A stretch of 64,000 nucleotides of DNA. It comes from Desulfobacter vibrioformis DSM 8776. GTDB taxonomy: Bacteria; Desulfobacterota; Desulfobacteria; Desulfobacterales; Desulfobacteraceae. Where the stretch lies: positions 1-64,000 of the forward strand of contig NZ_JQKJ01000013.1 of assembly GCF_000745975.1 (NCBI RefSeq), in the 5' to 3' direction. Of the stretch, positions 45,504-54,762 are shown in pieces (position 1 is the stretch's first letter; each line of letters begins with the position of its first letter). The notes under the pieces are model-generated. The model was not told the DNA's origin and did not search any database. It saw nothing but the letters and a program-made list of their open reading frames with translations. A program made the translations under genes and the position numbers.

Positions 45504-46538
45504 TTAGGATTTAAAAATTGTGAGAAGAAGCATAAGAGATATGGCAGAAAGAATTAAACCTGCCAGGGCTTCAAGTATATCTCCTGCATTTTTTGCAAAA
45601 GAGGAACGCCGGGGCAGGGGGGCAAGAAGGGCGGCTTTCCCGGCCATGGCAATTATAACGACCAGAGACAGCGTTGCTGCCATACCAAGGGAGACGGCAC
45701 AGGCCAGCATAATGGCTAACCCGGGTAATCCTAAAGACAGGCAGAACAGAACCGCTAAAACAACGCCGGGGCAGGGAATCATGCCCATGAAAACGGCGGG
45801 CAGCATGGACCTGGCATCCAGGGTTGCCCTGATCTGTTCAACAGACGTATCACTCACCGGTTTAAATTTTTTCCATACCGGCAGTTTGCGCAAAAAAAGA
45901 AACAGGCCCAGAATAATAATCAGTGAATAACTTGCAATCTGGGTGGTCCGGGTGATCGAAGCAAGGGTGCCTGAAATGGATGTCTGCAGGATAAATTTGA
46001 CGCAAAAAACCAAAGCCGCTCCGGACATCCCATGGCTGACGGCCAGGATATTGCCAAAGGCAAGGGCCTTGGGAAGTGTGGGCTTTATCGAGATAATATA
46101 GGACAGGGCAAGGGCCTTGCCGTGGCCGGGACCGGCAGCGTGTACCATCCCGTATACAACGGCCGCTGCCAGAACCCACAACAGGGGGGCCACTTTCCCG
46201 GTATTTTTTGCCTGCCGGATCAGGGCCGTCATTTTTTCCTTGATTTTCATCTGGAAAAAGATGATGCGTTCTACAATACTTGAGCCTGGGATACTTGAGT
46301 CCGGGGCGCCTGAACCCGGCGTTTGGGATATGGAAACTTCCGGTGCCGGTTGCAAAGAATCGTCCTGGTGCTGGGGAGAAGGATTGGTATTTTTCCGGGT
46401 AAACGGGTTGGCCTGGGCTGTGCCGGACGTGACCCCAAAAAGGCCCCATGCAATACCGGCTATAATGAGAAAAACAGGCCAGAACCGCTTGGGAAAAGGT
46501 CTGTCCGGGCCTAGGATGTCAGAAATATCAGGGACCAT
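45504..46538 (-). CDS. NicO-family nickel/cobalt transporter
   Basis: A 344-residue membrane protein. Hallmarks are VHAAGPGHGKALALSYI and MGMIPCPGVVLAVLF, the first containing the conserved His-x2-Gly-Pro-Gly-His metal motif of RcnA/NicO. The N terminus has a membrane segment and a Ser/Pro-rich linker (about 45-85). About six helices follow. It is encoded 190 bases upstream of feoA on the same strand and may belong to the same metal-homeostasis group. Confidence 0.88.
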   Translation of the reverse strand: MVPDISDILGPDRPFPKRFWPVFLIIAGIAWGLFGVTSGTAQANPFTRKNTNPSPQHQDDSLQPAPEVSISQTPGSGAPDSSIPGSSIVERIIFFQMKIKEKMTALIRQAKNTGKVAPLLWVLAAAVVYGMVHAAGPGHGKALALSYIISIKPTLPKALAFGNILAVSHGMSGAALVFCVKFILQTSISGTLASITRTTQIASYSLIIILGLFLFLRKLPVWKKFKPVSDTSVEQIRATLDARSMLPAVFMGMIPCPGVVLAVLFCLSLGLPGLAIMLACAVSLGMAATLSLVVIIAMAGKAALLAPLPRRSSFAKNAGDILEALAGLILSAISLMLLLTIFKS

Positions 46539-46698
46539 AAAAGGCTTATAGGGTATGGCTGTTGTTTTTTCAAGATCTTAAAAATTTAAGTTTATTTAAA
46601 AAGCCCATTGTCTGTTTTTATATCAGTATGTTATTAGAGTCGTGGAAGTTTATATTGCCGGTTACCCCATGGGATGATTGTGTACGCACGGGCGTTCC

Positions 46699-46746
46699 CC
46701 GTTAAATATCATTACCGTTGAACATAATTGCCGTTGAGCATAATTA
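46699..46746. repeat. Three tandem 16-base repeats upstream of the repeat-protein gene
   Basis: Three abutting units beginning CCGTT at 46699, 46715 and 46731. The second and third differ at two positions (CCGTTGAACATAATTG, CCGTTGAGCATAATTA); the first matches them at about 12 of 16. They lie between the divergent starts of the NicO gene and the gene at 46802 and may be a regulatory array. Confidence 0.6.
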
Positions 46747-46801
46747 TTGATTGATGAATAATACCCGTAAATCATTAAACAAAACCAAATAAGGAGAGAT
46801 T

Positions 46802-48715
46802 ATGGGACTCAAAGAAGAATTGGAAGAGAAAGCGGAAAGCTGTGATTCACCTGAAGAATACATTGGTGTGGCCAGGGAAATCGTAGCAGGTCTGGATGAC
46901 AAGGACTGGGCCGTTGAGCTGATGGAAGAGGGTGCTGAATGGGCACAGACCTATGATGAGGCCGTGGTCTATGCCGAGGCAGCCAAAGAGATCATTGGTG
47001 ATGATGACGTGGTGGGCAATTTTCTTTCCAACGCCAAAATGCTGTGCATGAGCGCTGCAGATTTCATCGGCCTTGGCGCTGCTGCGGGCAAACTTGGCCT
47101 GGATGATACGGCCAAGGAGATGAATGAAGCGGCCATGGGTAAATGCACCAAGCTCACCGATTTTCTTAATCTGAGCAATGAGCTGGCCAAAACCGATCCT
47201 GACATGGCCCAAAAGGTCATGGACAAGGCCTTTGAAAAATGTACAAAACCAGAGGATTTTATATCGTTTGCCAAATCCATTCTGGACAGTACCAAGGATA
47301 AGGACAAAGCCAAGGAAATTTACGAAAAAGGCATGGCTGCCGCCACCACGGCTGACGGATTCAGCGCCCTTGCCGCAGGGGCCATAAAAGATCTGGGTGA
47401 TAAGGATTTTGCCCGGGCCATTTATGAAAAGGCGGTTGCGTCCCTGGAAAAAGGGGATGAGCTGCTCAAGTTTGCCGTGATCGTCAAGGAACAGCTGGAT
47501 GACAATGAGTTCACCCTGTCTATTTATAAAAAAGCCGAAGCCCAGTATACAAAGTTTGATGAATACCTGAAGCTGGCCAAAGCAAGCTTCGAGAATACCG
47601 GTGACAAGGCTTTTGCCTCAGGTGTGTACCAGAAAGCTGCCGCCACCAATCCCGACTGCGTCCAGCTGGTTTCCCTGGCCCTGGCCATGGCCAGGGACTT
47701 AGGTGATACAACTGCAGCCCTGCCCGTATTGAAACAGGCCCAGGCCGCCGTGAAAAATAATGAGGAGTTCCTTAAAACCGCTGAAGCCATTCTTGAAGTG
47801 GCCAAGGACGACAAAGCATGGACCGACGCCATTGCCTTCCAGAAAGCCAAACGTGAAGAGTTCGGCAAACTTTACAATGATTTTGCCCTGCGTGAAAACG
47901 AGTGTAAGAATTGTTCCCCCATGCGTGTACTGGCTGCTGAGGTAGTTAAAGAGACCGGCGATATTTATTATGCAGCCAAACTGTACAAAAAAGCCCAGGG
48001 CCTTACCATTCATTTCAGCGATTTTATCAAACTGGCCGCTGCCATCCATGCAGATCTCAATGATGCGGAATGGATCAAAGAGATCTATACGGCACTTCTG
48101 GACAAATGCAAAAGCTTTGGCGATTACAACACCTTGACCAATGCCATCCAGAATACCCTTGGGGACGGTGCCTGGGTAAAAGAGATTTATGCAGGCATAG
48201 AGAAAAAGGCTGCGGGCAACGCAGATCTCATGAAGCTTGCCGCTGTGGCCATTGAGAAGTTCAATGACAAGGCATGGGCCAAAAAACTTGTGAGTGCTGC
48301 AGGAAGCAAGGCCAAGACCGTTTATGACTTTACCTTTGCAGGCAGTGCTACCCTGAACCTGCTTAAAGACAGGGACGGTGCTTTGGCGCTGTATAAATCC
48401 GCCGAAGGCCTTTGCCGCACCAAACAGGATTATGCCGGTCTGGTGGCATTGGTTAAACAGCAGACTTCGGACAAGGCCATCCTTTCAGAACTGCTGGACC
48501 TGGGCCGCCAAAAACTGACCGAATTCAGCGATTTGATCTTCCTGGCTGAATCTTTTCTGATCGACGCCCAGGATGCCGAGAACGCGGCGGTTGTGTATGA
48601 AGATGCAGAACGCAACGCTTTGACCAATGACGCATTGTCCCAGTTAGGCACCAGCGTTTCCGGTCGTCTGGGTGATGCCAAATGGGCATCCCGTATTTTG
48701 GCAAAAATAAAATAA
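46802..48715 (+). CDS. Protein built of about eighteen 34-residue helical repeats
   Basis: A 637-residue acidic cytoplasmic protein with no signal peptide or membrane segment. Nearly the whole length is tandem repeats of about 34 residues following the pattern D-[FY]-x2-LA-x10-DD-x2-[WF]-A-x2-[IL]-Y-x-KA. Examples are KLAKASFENTGDKAFASGVY and KLAAAIHADLNDAEWIKEIY. Each unit should be a helix pair, giving a TPR/Sel1-like solenoid. One unit near residue 365 is longer and contains two Cys (NECKNCSP). The start has AAGGAG upstream and the gene ends in a very strong terminator. Probably a scaffold; I do not know a named family. Confidence 0.85.
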   Translation: MGLKEELEEKAESCDSPEEYIGVAREIVAGLDDKDWAVELMEEGAEWAQTYDEAVVYAEAAKEIIGDDDVVGNFLSNAKMLCMSAADFIGLGAAAGKLGLDDTAKEMNEAAMGKCTKLTDFLNLSNELAKTDPDMAQKVMDKAFEKCTKPEDFISFAKSILDSTKDKDKAKEIYEKGMAAATTADGFSALAAGAIKDLGDKDFARAIYEKAVASLEKGDELLKFAVIVKEQLDDNEFTLSIYKKAEAQYTKFDEYLKLAKASFENTGDKAFASGVYQKAAATNPDCVQLVSLALAMARDLGDTTAALPVLKQAQAAVKNNEEFLKTAEAILEVAKDDKAWTDAIAFQKAKREEFGKLYNDFALRENECKNCSPMRVLAAEVVKETGDIYYAAKLYKKAQGLTIHFSDFIKLAAAIHADLNDAEWIKEIYTALLDKCKSFGDYNTLTNAIQNTLGDGAWVKEIYAGIEKKAAGNADLMKLAAVAIEKFNDKAWAKKLVSAAGSKAKTVYDFTFAGSATLNLLKDRDGALALYKSAEGLCRTKQDYAGLVALVKQQTSDKAILSELLDLGRQKLTEFSDLIFLAESFLIDAQDAENAAVVYEDAERNALTNDALSQLGTSVSGRLGDAKWASRILAKIK

Positions 48716-48824
48716 AGTTATGTCGATGAAACTTTTTTATTGACAAGTTATAAAATTATGGTAGGTTGTCTTTAACGCCAATTTTTAAATTAAAAACTGG
48801 CTCCATAACCTCCTTATTATCCTC

Positions 48825-48867
48825 AAGAAATCAGCCGCCGGATTTGCCACCCGGCGGCTGATTTCTT
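48825..48867 (+). terminator. Strong rho-independent terminator
   Basis: A perfect 17-base stem (48825-48841 with its complement at 48851-48867) with a nine-base loop, followed by T residues. Terminates the repeat-protein gene. Confidence 0.9.
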
Positions 48868-49281
48868 TTTGCCTAATGATTTCAAGTGGTTTTGCTTTTT
48901 GAATTTTGGCTTTCACGGTGATCATGTCGTGAAAGTAAGGCCTTTTTAGTAACTTCTCAATAAGTGGGGGTAAACATTATTTTATATTTATTTCAACATG
49001 TTAGACTATATGGTGCTCACCCGCTAATACTTTGAAAAAGAAAAAAGTATTCGCGGGTGAGCACCCACGCGCGGATATGTAACTCAATTCAATCCGCTAC
49101 AGCCAAACAACGGATATCCGTACTTCCAGAACCTTAACTGCGAAACCATTGCCTCAGACGAGAACGACGCTTCGGATTCCGATTTTTTAGAAAAGAAGTA
49201 ACCGGATGACCAAGTGTAACATTCGTTAACACCTTTTCGATATTATGTCCTCTGACCCGAACACCGTCTTTGTTCTAAGTC
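48868..49281. other. Gene-free stretch with a long hairpin
   Basis: No ORF with a start signal is seen. It contains the 22-base inverted repeat listed separately at 49012-49065. The sequence around it is otherwise ordinary. Confidence 0.5.
49012..49065. repeat. 22-base inverted repeat with ten-base loop
   Basis: The left arm starts GGTGCTCACCCGC (49012-49033) and the right arm (49044-49065) complements it with one mismatch. It is not directly behind a gene and has no T tract. Could be a transposon-end remnant, a dispersed palindromic element or a structured RNA. Confidence 0.65.
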
Positions 49282-49319
49282 AAAAAAACGCCTGCCGGGC
49301 CTGTTTGAGCCTGGCAGGC
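49282..49319 (-). terminator. Terminator of the deaminase-like gene
   Basis: An 11-base stem with one wobble (49290-49300 with 49309-49319), followed on the minus strand by seven T residues (49288-49282). Confidence 0.8.
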
Positions 49320-49350
49320 ATCAAGAATAATACTTAATATTATTCAACAC

Positions 49351-50142
49351 TTAACTTTTTGGCTTGATACAGATAGTCGGGATTCCAGGACGAACATTTT
49401 TCAATGTTTCCTGCGCGTGTGCCAAGATACTCAGGTTTTCTTTTGGATATTTTAGCTGATAATGGTTCAGTTGATTGACGGCCTGAGTAAAAATTGACTT
49501 TGCCTGGTCTGTTAATAAAAATTTGGTAATGGAACCACCGGTTTGCTTATATGCATTATCCAGCATATCACAATAGTTAGATTTACTTCTCTCAGAGATT
49601 ACCTTCCGTGGATAAGGCTCATAACCATTTTCATTCCACTTCTTACTATCCAGAGATAAACGTTCCAGAGCTTTACCAAAGCCGGGGTCGGTTTGTCCGT
49701 ACACTGTTTTATATAAGCTGCATAATACCATCATTCCGCTGCATTGCGCACATGGTTCCAAAGTAGTGTAAACTGTGTACCCTTTCAGGGAGTAGCCGCC
49801 CTCACGATTTAAATAGCCCATCATTAAACGCACCTCTCCATGCTGGGTACCGTTCGACAAGGCAGAATTACAATTTCTCGCCCAATTCACAATCCGACCG
49901 TCAGGAGCCACCAGAATAGAACCGATATTATGTCCGCGTTTGTTTTCTTGTTTTCCATCCTGCCAGTCATTAAGCACAACCCCATAGGCCGTTAGAATGT
50001 AAATTTCATCACGTTCTTCCTGTACTTGAGGTGTAACCTTTGCTTCAACGAAAGAATATTGGGCTACCTCTACCTGAGGAGCACAGGAAACCAAAAACAT
50101 AAGCAAAAGAAATAAAGATAGCATTCTTGCTTTCAACTTCAT
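49351..50142 (-). CDS. Predicted lipoprotein with cytidine-deaminase-like domain
   Basis: A 263-residue protein. The signal peptide MLSLFLLLMFLVSC gives a lipobox with Cys20. The domain at about 45-165 has the zinc-dependent deaminase fingerprint: His101-Gly-Glu103 in TQHGEVRLMM and Pro-Cys131-x2-Cys134 in TLEPCAQCSG. It is therefore a deaminase-fold protein sent across the membrane, where free nucleoside pathways are absent. The C-terminal 90 residues are helical and unrecognised. Possible roles are a secreted toxin-like deaminase, salvage of external nucleosides, or a non-enzymatic lipoprotein. No immunity-like gene is adjacent. Confidence 0.8.
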   Translation of the reverse strand: MKLKARMLSLFLLLMFLVSCAPQVEVAQYSFVEAKVTPQVQEERDEIYILTAYGVVLNDWQDGKQENKRGHNIGSILVAPDGRIVNWARNCNSALSNGTQHGEVRLMMGYLNREGGYSLKGYTVYTTLEPCAQCSGMMVLCSLYKTVYGQTDPGFGKALERLSLDSKKWNENGYEPYPRKVISERSKSNYCDMLDNAYKQTGGSITKFLLTDQAKSIFTQAVNQLNHYQLKYPKENLSILAHAQETLKNVRPGIPTICIKPKS

Positions 50143-50286
50143 AAAACATCCCTCCTTTTCTATATTAAGGCCATCACAGTAAAAACACCTTTGGAAATGA
50201 ACTCCGCCTATTTCGTATCATTGAGCTAAATAGATGTCTATCAGGGAAACCCTTAGTTTTTGAGATTTTTTTATGTTGCTTGGGAA

Positions 50287-53010
50287 TCAAAAAAAAATAC
50301 TTTTATCAGGATAGGGTTCAGGTTTCCCGTGATAATAACCCTGCTGGTAGTCAATACCGAGGGATTTGGCCTTGACCGAAAGGTTTTTATCGGAGATAAA
50401 TTCTGCAATGGTCTTCATTTTAAGCTTGTTTGCATATGAGACAATGGAGTTAACAATATCAACGGCCCGCTCATCCTTTGTGATCAGTTTAATGATACTG
50501 CCGTCTATTTTAATGTAGTTGGCTTTGATTTTGAGCAGGTAATCAAAATTGGAATATCCTGTGCCAAAATCATCAATGGCAATTTGGGCCCCTGCATGTT
50601 TAAATCTGGTGAGAATTAAAGTCGCATCAGCATATGAAGACAAGCTTTCCGACTCAACGATCTCAAGTATCATGCGGGACATAACATTTCTCTCAACAGC
50701 ATAGTCATGGATGAACGCCATGGTTTCATTGTTTAAAATGTCTTCCGTTGAAATATTGATACTGAAGTTACTATCATCGTCGGCAAAGATGTCTATGGCT
50801 TTTTTTGCTATAATTTTAGTCAGCGTCGGATAGAATCGCGTCTGCTTGCTGATATCAAGAAACGCTGCTGGTGAAATAACTCCTCCATTCGTGTCAATAA
50901 TGCGCATAAGGCTCTCATACTTGGGTATATCAGCTCCGATTATCGGCTGGAAAAAAGGCACAACACGGTCTTCATCAATGGCACTGGTGAGCATTTTTAC
51001 CACCCGGATATTCTGCTCATAAATTTTGCTGTTATCCACCTTAAGCGGATCATATGCGTAATGCCCGATGTTATTGGCTTTTGCAAACTGAAGTGCGGCA
51101 TCTGCATGGGCCATGATGTGATCCGAACCATGGGCATAACCTGTGATGGTACTGACCATCAGCTCTTTTTCACCGATCATGAACGTCTTTTTGGTAATAT
51201 CTTTAACCGCGGTTTCAACGTTGATGATAAAAAGGTTTTTATCGCTTTGGGATGAAAATACGGCAAATACGTCAGAGTGAAGCCTGTAAACAGAATACCG
51301 GTACAGATGAATACGTTCGGCAAGTCTTAACGCAAACTCCTTAAGCAGTTGATCCCCGATTTTCATACCATATGTCTCGTTGATCTTATGAAAGTTGTCG
51401 ATGTCAATAAGCGCCAAATCAGCAGACGTGGAATTTTTTATCTCCATGAGCAGGCTGTTTCTGTTGTTCAGCTCGGTCAACGGATCATAATTGAGATATT
51501 TCTGAAGCTGTGATTTATTTTCAAATACTTCAGTCACATCGTGGCTGATTGAAACATACTTAATGACTTTGCCATCTTTATTATTAAAAGGTACAATAGT
51601 CGTTTTCTGAAAAAAGTATCCACCGTCTTTTTTAAAATTTTTAATAATCCCGCGCCAGATCTCACCCCTTTTAATGGTTTCCCATAATTCCTGGTATGTT
51701 GATATCGGGTTGTCCGGATGGCTGAGCTGATTATGGCTTGAGTACAGCAGATCTTCCTCATTGAACCCTGTGACCTTGCACATCTGATCATTTACATGAA
51801 TGATACTCCCGTTCAGGTCTGTGATGCAGACGATGGCGCTTGTATCGATCACTGTTTTATACTGAATCAAGTCACTGAGAAATATTTCCTGCTCCTGTTC
51901 GATGATCCTGATTCTTTTATAAATAAAGAGTGCAACCCCCAGCGTAAACACAAAAAGCAAGATGATAATAACGCTGTTTTTTATGATCTCCGGCCGGAGA
52001 AGAGCGCAGCTTATTCCCTCCACGGTTCTTACAAGTTCGTAGAAATTTTCAAAATAAAATCCTGAGCCTACAATCCAGTCCCAATCCGGGATATATACCA
52101 GATAAGATATTTTTTCTGCCGCTTTTTCCTGTCCCGGAATATTCCAGGAATACGTGCTGAATCCACTGCCTTTGGATGTTGCGATATCTACAAACTCTTT
52201 GATGACCAGTTTATCGTTTTCGTCGCGTAATGTTTTTAGATTCGTATGGTAAATATTTGAATCTATGTGAAATATTGTTTTATAATTTGTTGAAAATATC
52301 CAGAAATAGCCATAATTCTGATAGCCGAACCGCTCCCCGGCTATAAATCCCAGGACCTCCTGTTTGCATAGTTCATCCAGGCTGTCGATATAGTATCCAG
52401 TGCCGATAATGATATCAAAGGCCGTGTTGTATATGGCATATCCCAGCTTTTTGTAGCGTTTGTGATCCTTGCCCGGTTTGTAAAACATATACTCCCCCAT
52501 GGCTGTGCCGCTGGTTTTAACTTCTTCAAGAAATGTCATTAAATCCGGGAACTCTTTTTTCAGGGAATCAATATTTTTGCCCACAAGTTCAGATCGTGCT
52601 CCGTGATGCCTGATGGTGCCATCCCCGGATATTATGTAAAAATAACCGGATTTATTGGCCCAGTTAAAAGAGGAAATCATGTTGTTTATATGCGTTTTAT
52701 AATGGTCTTCCTTATGGTTCACGTAGACATTCTGAATGAAATCCTCTGCCGAACGTACCTGGTCTTTCAGATTTTGCTGGGCCCCTTTGATTACCGTTTC
52801 CCTTATGGCATAGATTCGCTTGACCAGTCGTTCAACTTCGTTTTTGATAAGCTCTTTTTGTTGATCAATATAAAAGGTTCTAAGCCCTTCCTTATTTTTC
52901 TCACTGAATTTTGTGAATATGCTGTGCATATTCCACAAAATGATCACGGAGAATACAGATGCGATGGCAAGCGCTGTAAATAAAGTGATGTTTGAAATTT
53001 TAGTTTTCAT
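50287..53010 (-). CDS. Double-Cache, PAS, degenerate GGDEF and EAL protein
   Basis: A 907-residue membrane sensor. Membrane segments near 8-27 and 350-370 flank two Cache modules (WANKSGYFYIISGDGTIRHH; YGYFWIFSTNYKTIFHID). A PAS domain (about 390-505) precedes a GGDEF domain whose active site is replaced by LHSDV near residue 578, so it should not make c-di-GMP. The EAL domain (about 690-895) keeps metal and catalytic residues: Glu in YESLMRI, Asn in FSINIST, Glu in LEIVESE, Asp-Asp in IDDFGTGYSN, Lys in IKIDGS and Glu in IAEFI. Probably a c-di-GMP phosphodiesterase responding to a small ligand. Confidence 0.92.
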   Translation of the reverse strand: MKTKISNITLFTALAIASVFSVIILWNMHSIFTKFSEKNKEGLRTFYIDQQKELIKNEVERLVKRIYAIRETVIKGAQQNLKDQVRSAEDFIQNVYVNHKEDHYKTHINNMISSFNWANKSGYFYIISGDGTIRHHGARSELVGKNIDSLKKEFPDLMTFLEEVKTSGTAMGEYMFYKPGKDHKRYKKLGYAIYNTAFDIIIGTGYYIDSLDELCKQEVLGFIAGERFGYQNYGYFWIFSTNYKTIFHIDSNIYHTNLKTLRDENDKLVIKEFVDIATSKGSGFSTYSWNIPGQEKAAEKISYLVYIPDWDWIVGSGFYFENFYELVRTVEGISCALLRPEIIKNSVIIILLFVFTLGVALFIYKRIRIIEQEQEIFLSDLIQYKTVIDTSAIVCITDLNGSIIHVNDQMCKVTGFNEEDLLYSSHNQLSHPDNPISTYQELWETIKRGEIWRGIIKNFKKDGGYFFQKTTIVPFNNKDGKVIKYVSISHDVTEVFENKSQLQKYLNYDPLTELNNRNSLLMEIKNSTSADLALIDIDNFHKINETYGMKIGDQLLKEFALRLAERIHLYRYSVYRLHSDVFAVFSSQSDKNLFIINVETAVKDITKKTFMIGEKELMVSTITGYAHGSDHIMAHADAALQFAKANNIGHYAYDPLKVDNSKIYEQNIRVVKMLTSAIDEDRVVPFFQPIIGADIPKYESLMRIIDTNGGVISPAAFLDISKQTRFYPTLTKIIAKKAIDIFADDDSNFSINISTEDILNNETMAFIHDYAVERNVMSRMILEIVESESLSSYADATLILTRFKHAGAQIAIDDFGTGYSNFDYLLKIKANYIKIDGSIIKLITKDERAVDIVNSIVSYANKLKMKTIAEFISDKNLSVKAKSLGIDYQQGYYHGKPEPYPDKSIFF

Positions 53011-53039
53011 TATGGCTGCCTCTCCATTTGCCTGAATAT

Positions 53040-53381
53040 AGAATGAATTACCCTGGATGTTTGGATGGCGGATCGGAACTTTATTCTTTTTAAAAAGATT
53101 AGGATAAGAACTTCCGTTTTGTCAAGAAAACTATGAAAGATTATAGAAATTCCAACATAAGGCTTTGATCAAACGAAAGCACAGCATCAGGGGGGGCGCA
53201 TATTTTTTATGAGACTGGATACCTTTAAACGAGCCGTTCAAACACTAATTAATCAAGCACTAATTAAATAATATTGCTTCCCTGACTTTATTTTAACACC
53301 GTTCAATAATAGTCCCTAAACGGAGAATCGGGTTGAATTATCCGACAAAACAACAAAATTTCAATATCAGGGAGAACCGCC
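53040..53381. other. AT-rich intergenic region
   Basis: No gene seen. A ten-base direct repeat (CACTAATTAA at 53243-53252 and 53258-53267) lies upstream of the metallophosphoesterase gene. Divergent promoters are expected here. Confidence 0.4.
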
Positions 53382-54371
53382 ATGAACCAGAACCGTCGTC
53401 AATTTCTTGGGGCCACAGCTGCAACAGGCGTGGCCCTTGCCGCAGGGCTCACCTTTCCGGGAACAAGCAGGGCCCTGGAAGAAAAACCCATGGTAAAAGC
53501 CGGTATCATTACAGACATGCATCATACCAGCAAGGCGGATACGCCAACCCGCAAATACTCTGCATCTCTTTCAAAAATGGAGACGTTTATTAGCTCAATG
53601 AAACAGGAAAAACCTGATTTTGTTGTAGAGATGGGAGATTTTGTGGATACCCTGGCGCAAGGCACTGATCCAGCCAAAAATCTTGGAGAGATCGAAACCG
53701 TTTTTACATCAATCGGTCCGGCTTATCACGTCCTTGGCAACCATGAATTTGATAACCTTACCCGTGAGTTTGTTCTCAAGGCTGTCTCCAATACCGGCAT
53801 TTCCCAGGGCCGGACCTGGTACTCCTGGGACAGTAACGGCGTACATTTCATTGTCCTTGATGCGGACTACACCCCTAAAGCCCCCCATCGTGCCTATGAC
53901 ATGAATACACCCGGGGACACGTTCTGGACCTGGAAAGATACCTTTATTCCGCCCCGGGAACTTGCGTGGCTGGAAAAGGATCTTTCCGCCACCACGTTGC
54001 CCAGTGTGGTCTTCACCCATCAGACCCTGGACCGTGTGGATGACCAGGACCATAATATTAAAAATGCCTCAACTGTGCGTAAAGTGCTGGAAGATTCCGG
54101 AAAGGTGATTGCCGTTCTATCAGGTCATGACCATGCCGGCGGGTATGCAAACATCAAGGGTATTCACTATATTGTCATGAACGGGAATGTGGGAACAAAT
54201 GATTCACGGCCCTGGGCGGAGACCAGCAGAAAAGAGGGGTTTGACACCAGGCTTGACAATCAGTTTGCTGTTCTGGAGATATATGCCAGGGGCACAAAAC
54301 AATACCGCATCAAATTGACCGGCTATGGGCGCCAGGCGTCCTATGACTTGGGTGCATTCATTAGTATTTAA
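53382..54371 (+). CDS. Tat-exported calcineurin-like metallophosphoesterase
   Basis: A 329-residue periplasmic enzyme. A Tat signal (NRRQFLGATAATGVALAAGL) heads the protein. Dinuclear metal motifs are complete: D-x-H in ITDMHH, GDFVD, GNHEFD, the His in FTHQTL and GHDHAGG. Overall it resembles ADP-ribose/CDP-alcohol pyrophosphatase-type and purple-acid-like phosphoesterases. The start has AGGGAG upstream. It ends at a convergent terminator. Confidence 0.9.
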   Translation: MNQNRRQFLGATAATGVALAAGLTFPGTSRALEEKPMVKAGIITDMHHTSKADTPTRKYSASLSKMETFISSMKQEKPDFVVEMGDFVDTLAQGTDPAKNLGEIETVFTSIGPAYHVLGNHEFDNLTREFVLKAVSNTGISQGRTWYSWDSNGVHFIVLDADYTPKAPHRAYDMNTPGDTFWTWKDTFIPPRELAWLEKDLSATTLPSVVFTHQTLDRVDDQDHNIKNASTVRKVLEDSGKVIAVLSGHDHAGGYANIKGIHYIVMNGNVGTNDSRPWAETSRKEGFDTRLDNQFAVLEIYARGTKQYRIKLTGYGRQASYDLGAFISI

Positions 54372-54388
54372 CTGAATTTATAGATGGT

Positions 54389-54419
54389 CCGGGTGAAAAG
54401 GCGTCCCCTTTTCACCCGG
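54389..54419. terminator. Convergent terminator
   Basis: A perfect 12-base stem (CCGGGTGAAAAG with its complement) and a seven-base loop, between the metallophosphoesterase and DUF5320 genes. Confidence 0.85.
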
Positions 54420-54433
54420 GGTTGTATCAAGGA

Positions 54434-54736
54434 TTACTTGTCTTCGGACATGGGATTCAGCTGTGCCTTAATGGCGTTGAGTTCCTGTTCCAGTATTCTG
54501 GCCCTGTCCTGGAGTGCGGTTTCGTTTTCAGCCCCAGGCACAGGGCCGGCAGCGGGGCCAAGCCCGCGGCCCATACCACGGCCGCCACCGCCAAATTTCC
54601 GGCCGCATCCCCGGCCGCCGAATCCGGCCCCGTAACCGGCACCTGTGCCGGCCATATTTTGATTTGCGCAAACACCCTGGCCTCTTCCGGTCATGGGTCC
54701 GAACCCCTGTGGTCCTCTCTGATTAAAACCTGGCAT
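54434..54736 (-). CDS. DUF5320 Gly-rich protein
   Basis: A 100-residue protein with the family start MPGFNQRGPQGFGPMTGRG, a Gly/Arg-rich middle containing spaced Cys (VCANQN, RGCGRKFG) and a C-terminal coiled coil (LQDRARILEQELNAIKAQL). Members usually accompany Fe-S or NifB/NifX-like cofactor proteins in anaerobes; none is adjacent here. AAGGAGG precedes the ATG. Its promoter carries two operator-like sites. Confidence 0.8.
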   Translation of the reverse strand: MPGFNQRGPQGFGPMTGRGQGVCANQNMAGTGAGYGAGFGGRGCGRKFGGGGRGMGRGLGPAAGPVPGAENETALQDRARILEQELNAIKAQLNPMSEDK

Positions 54737-54762
54737 GATAATTCCTCCTTATATCTATGTTT

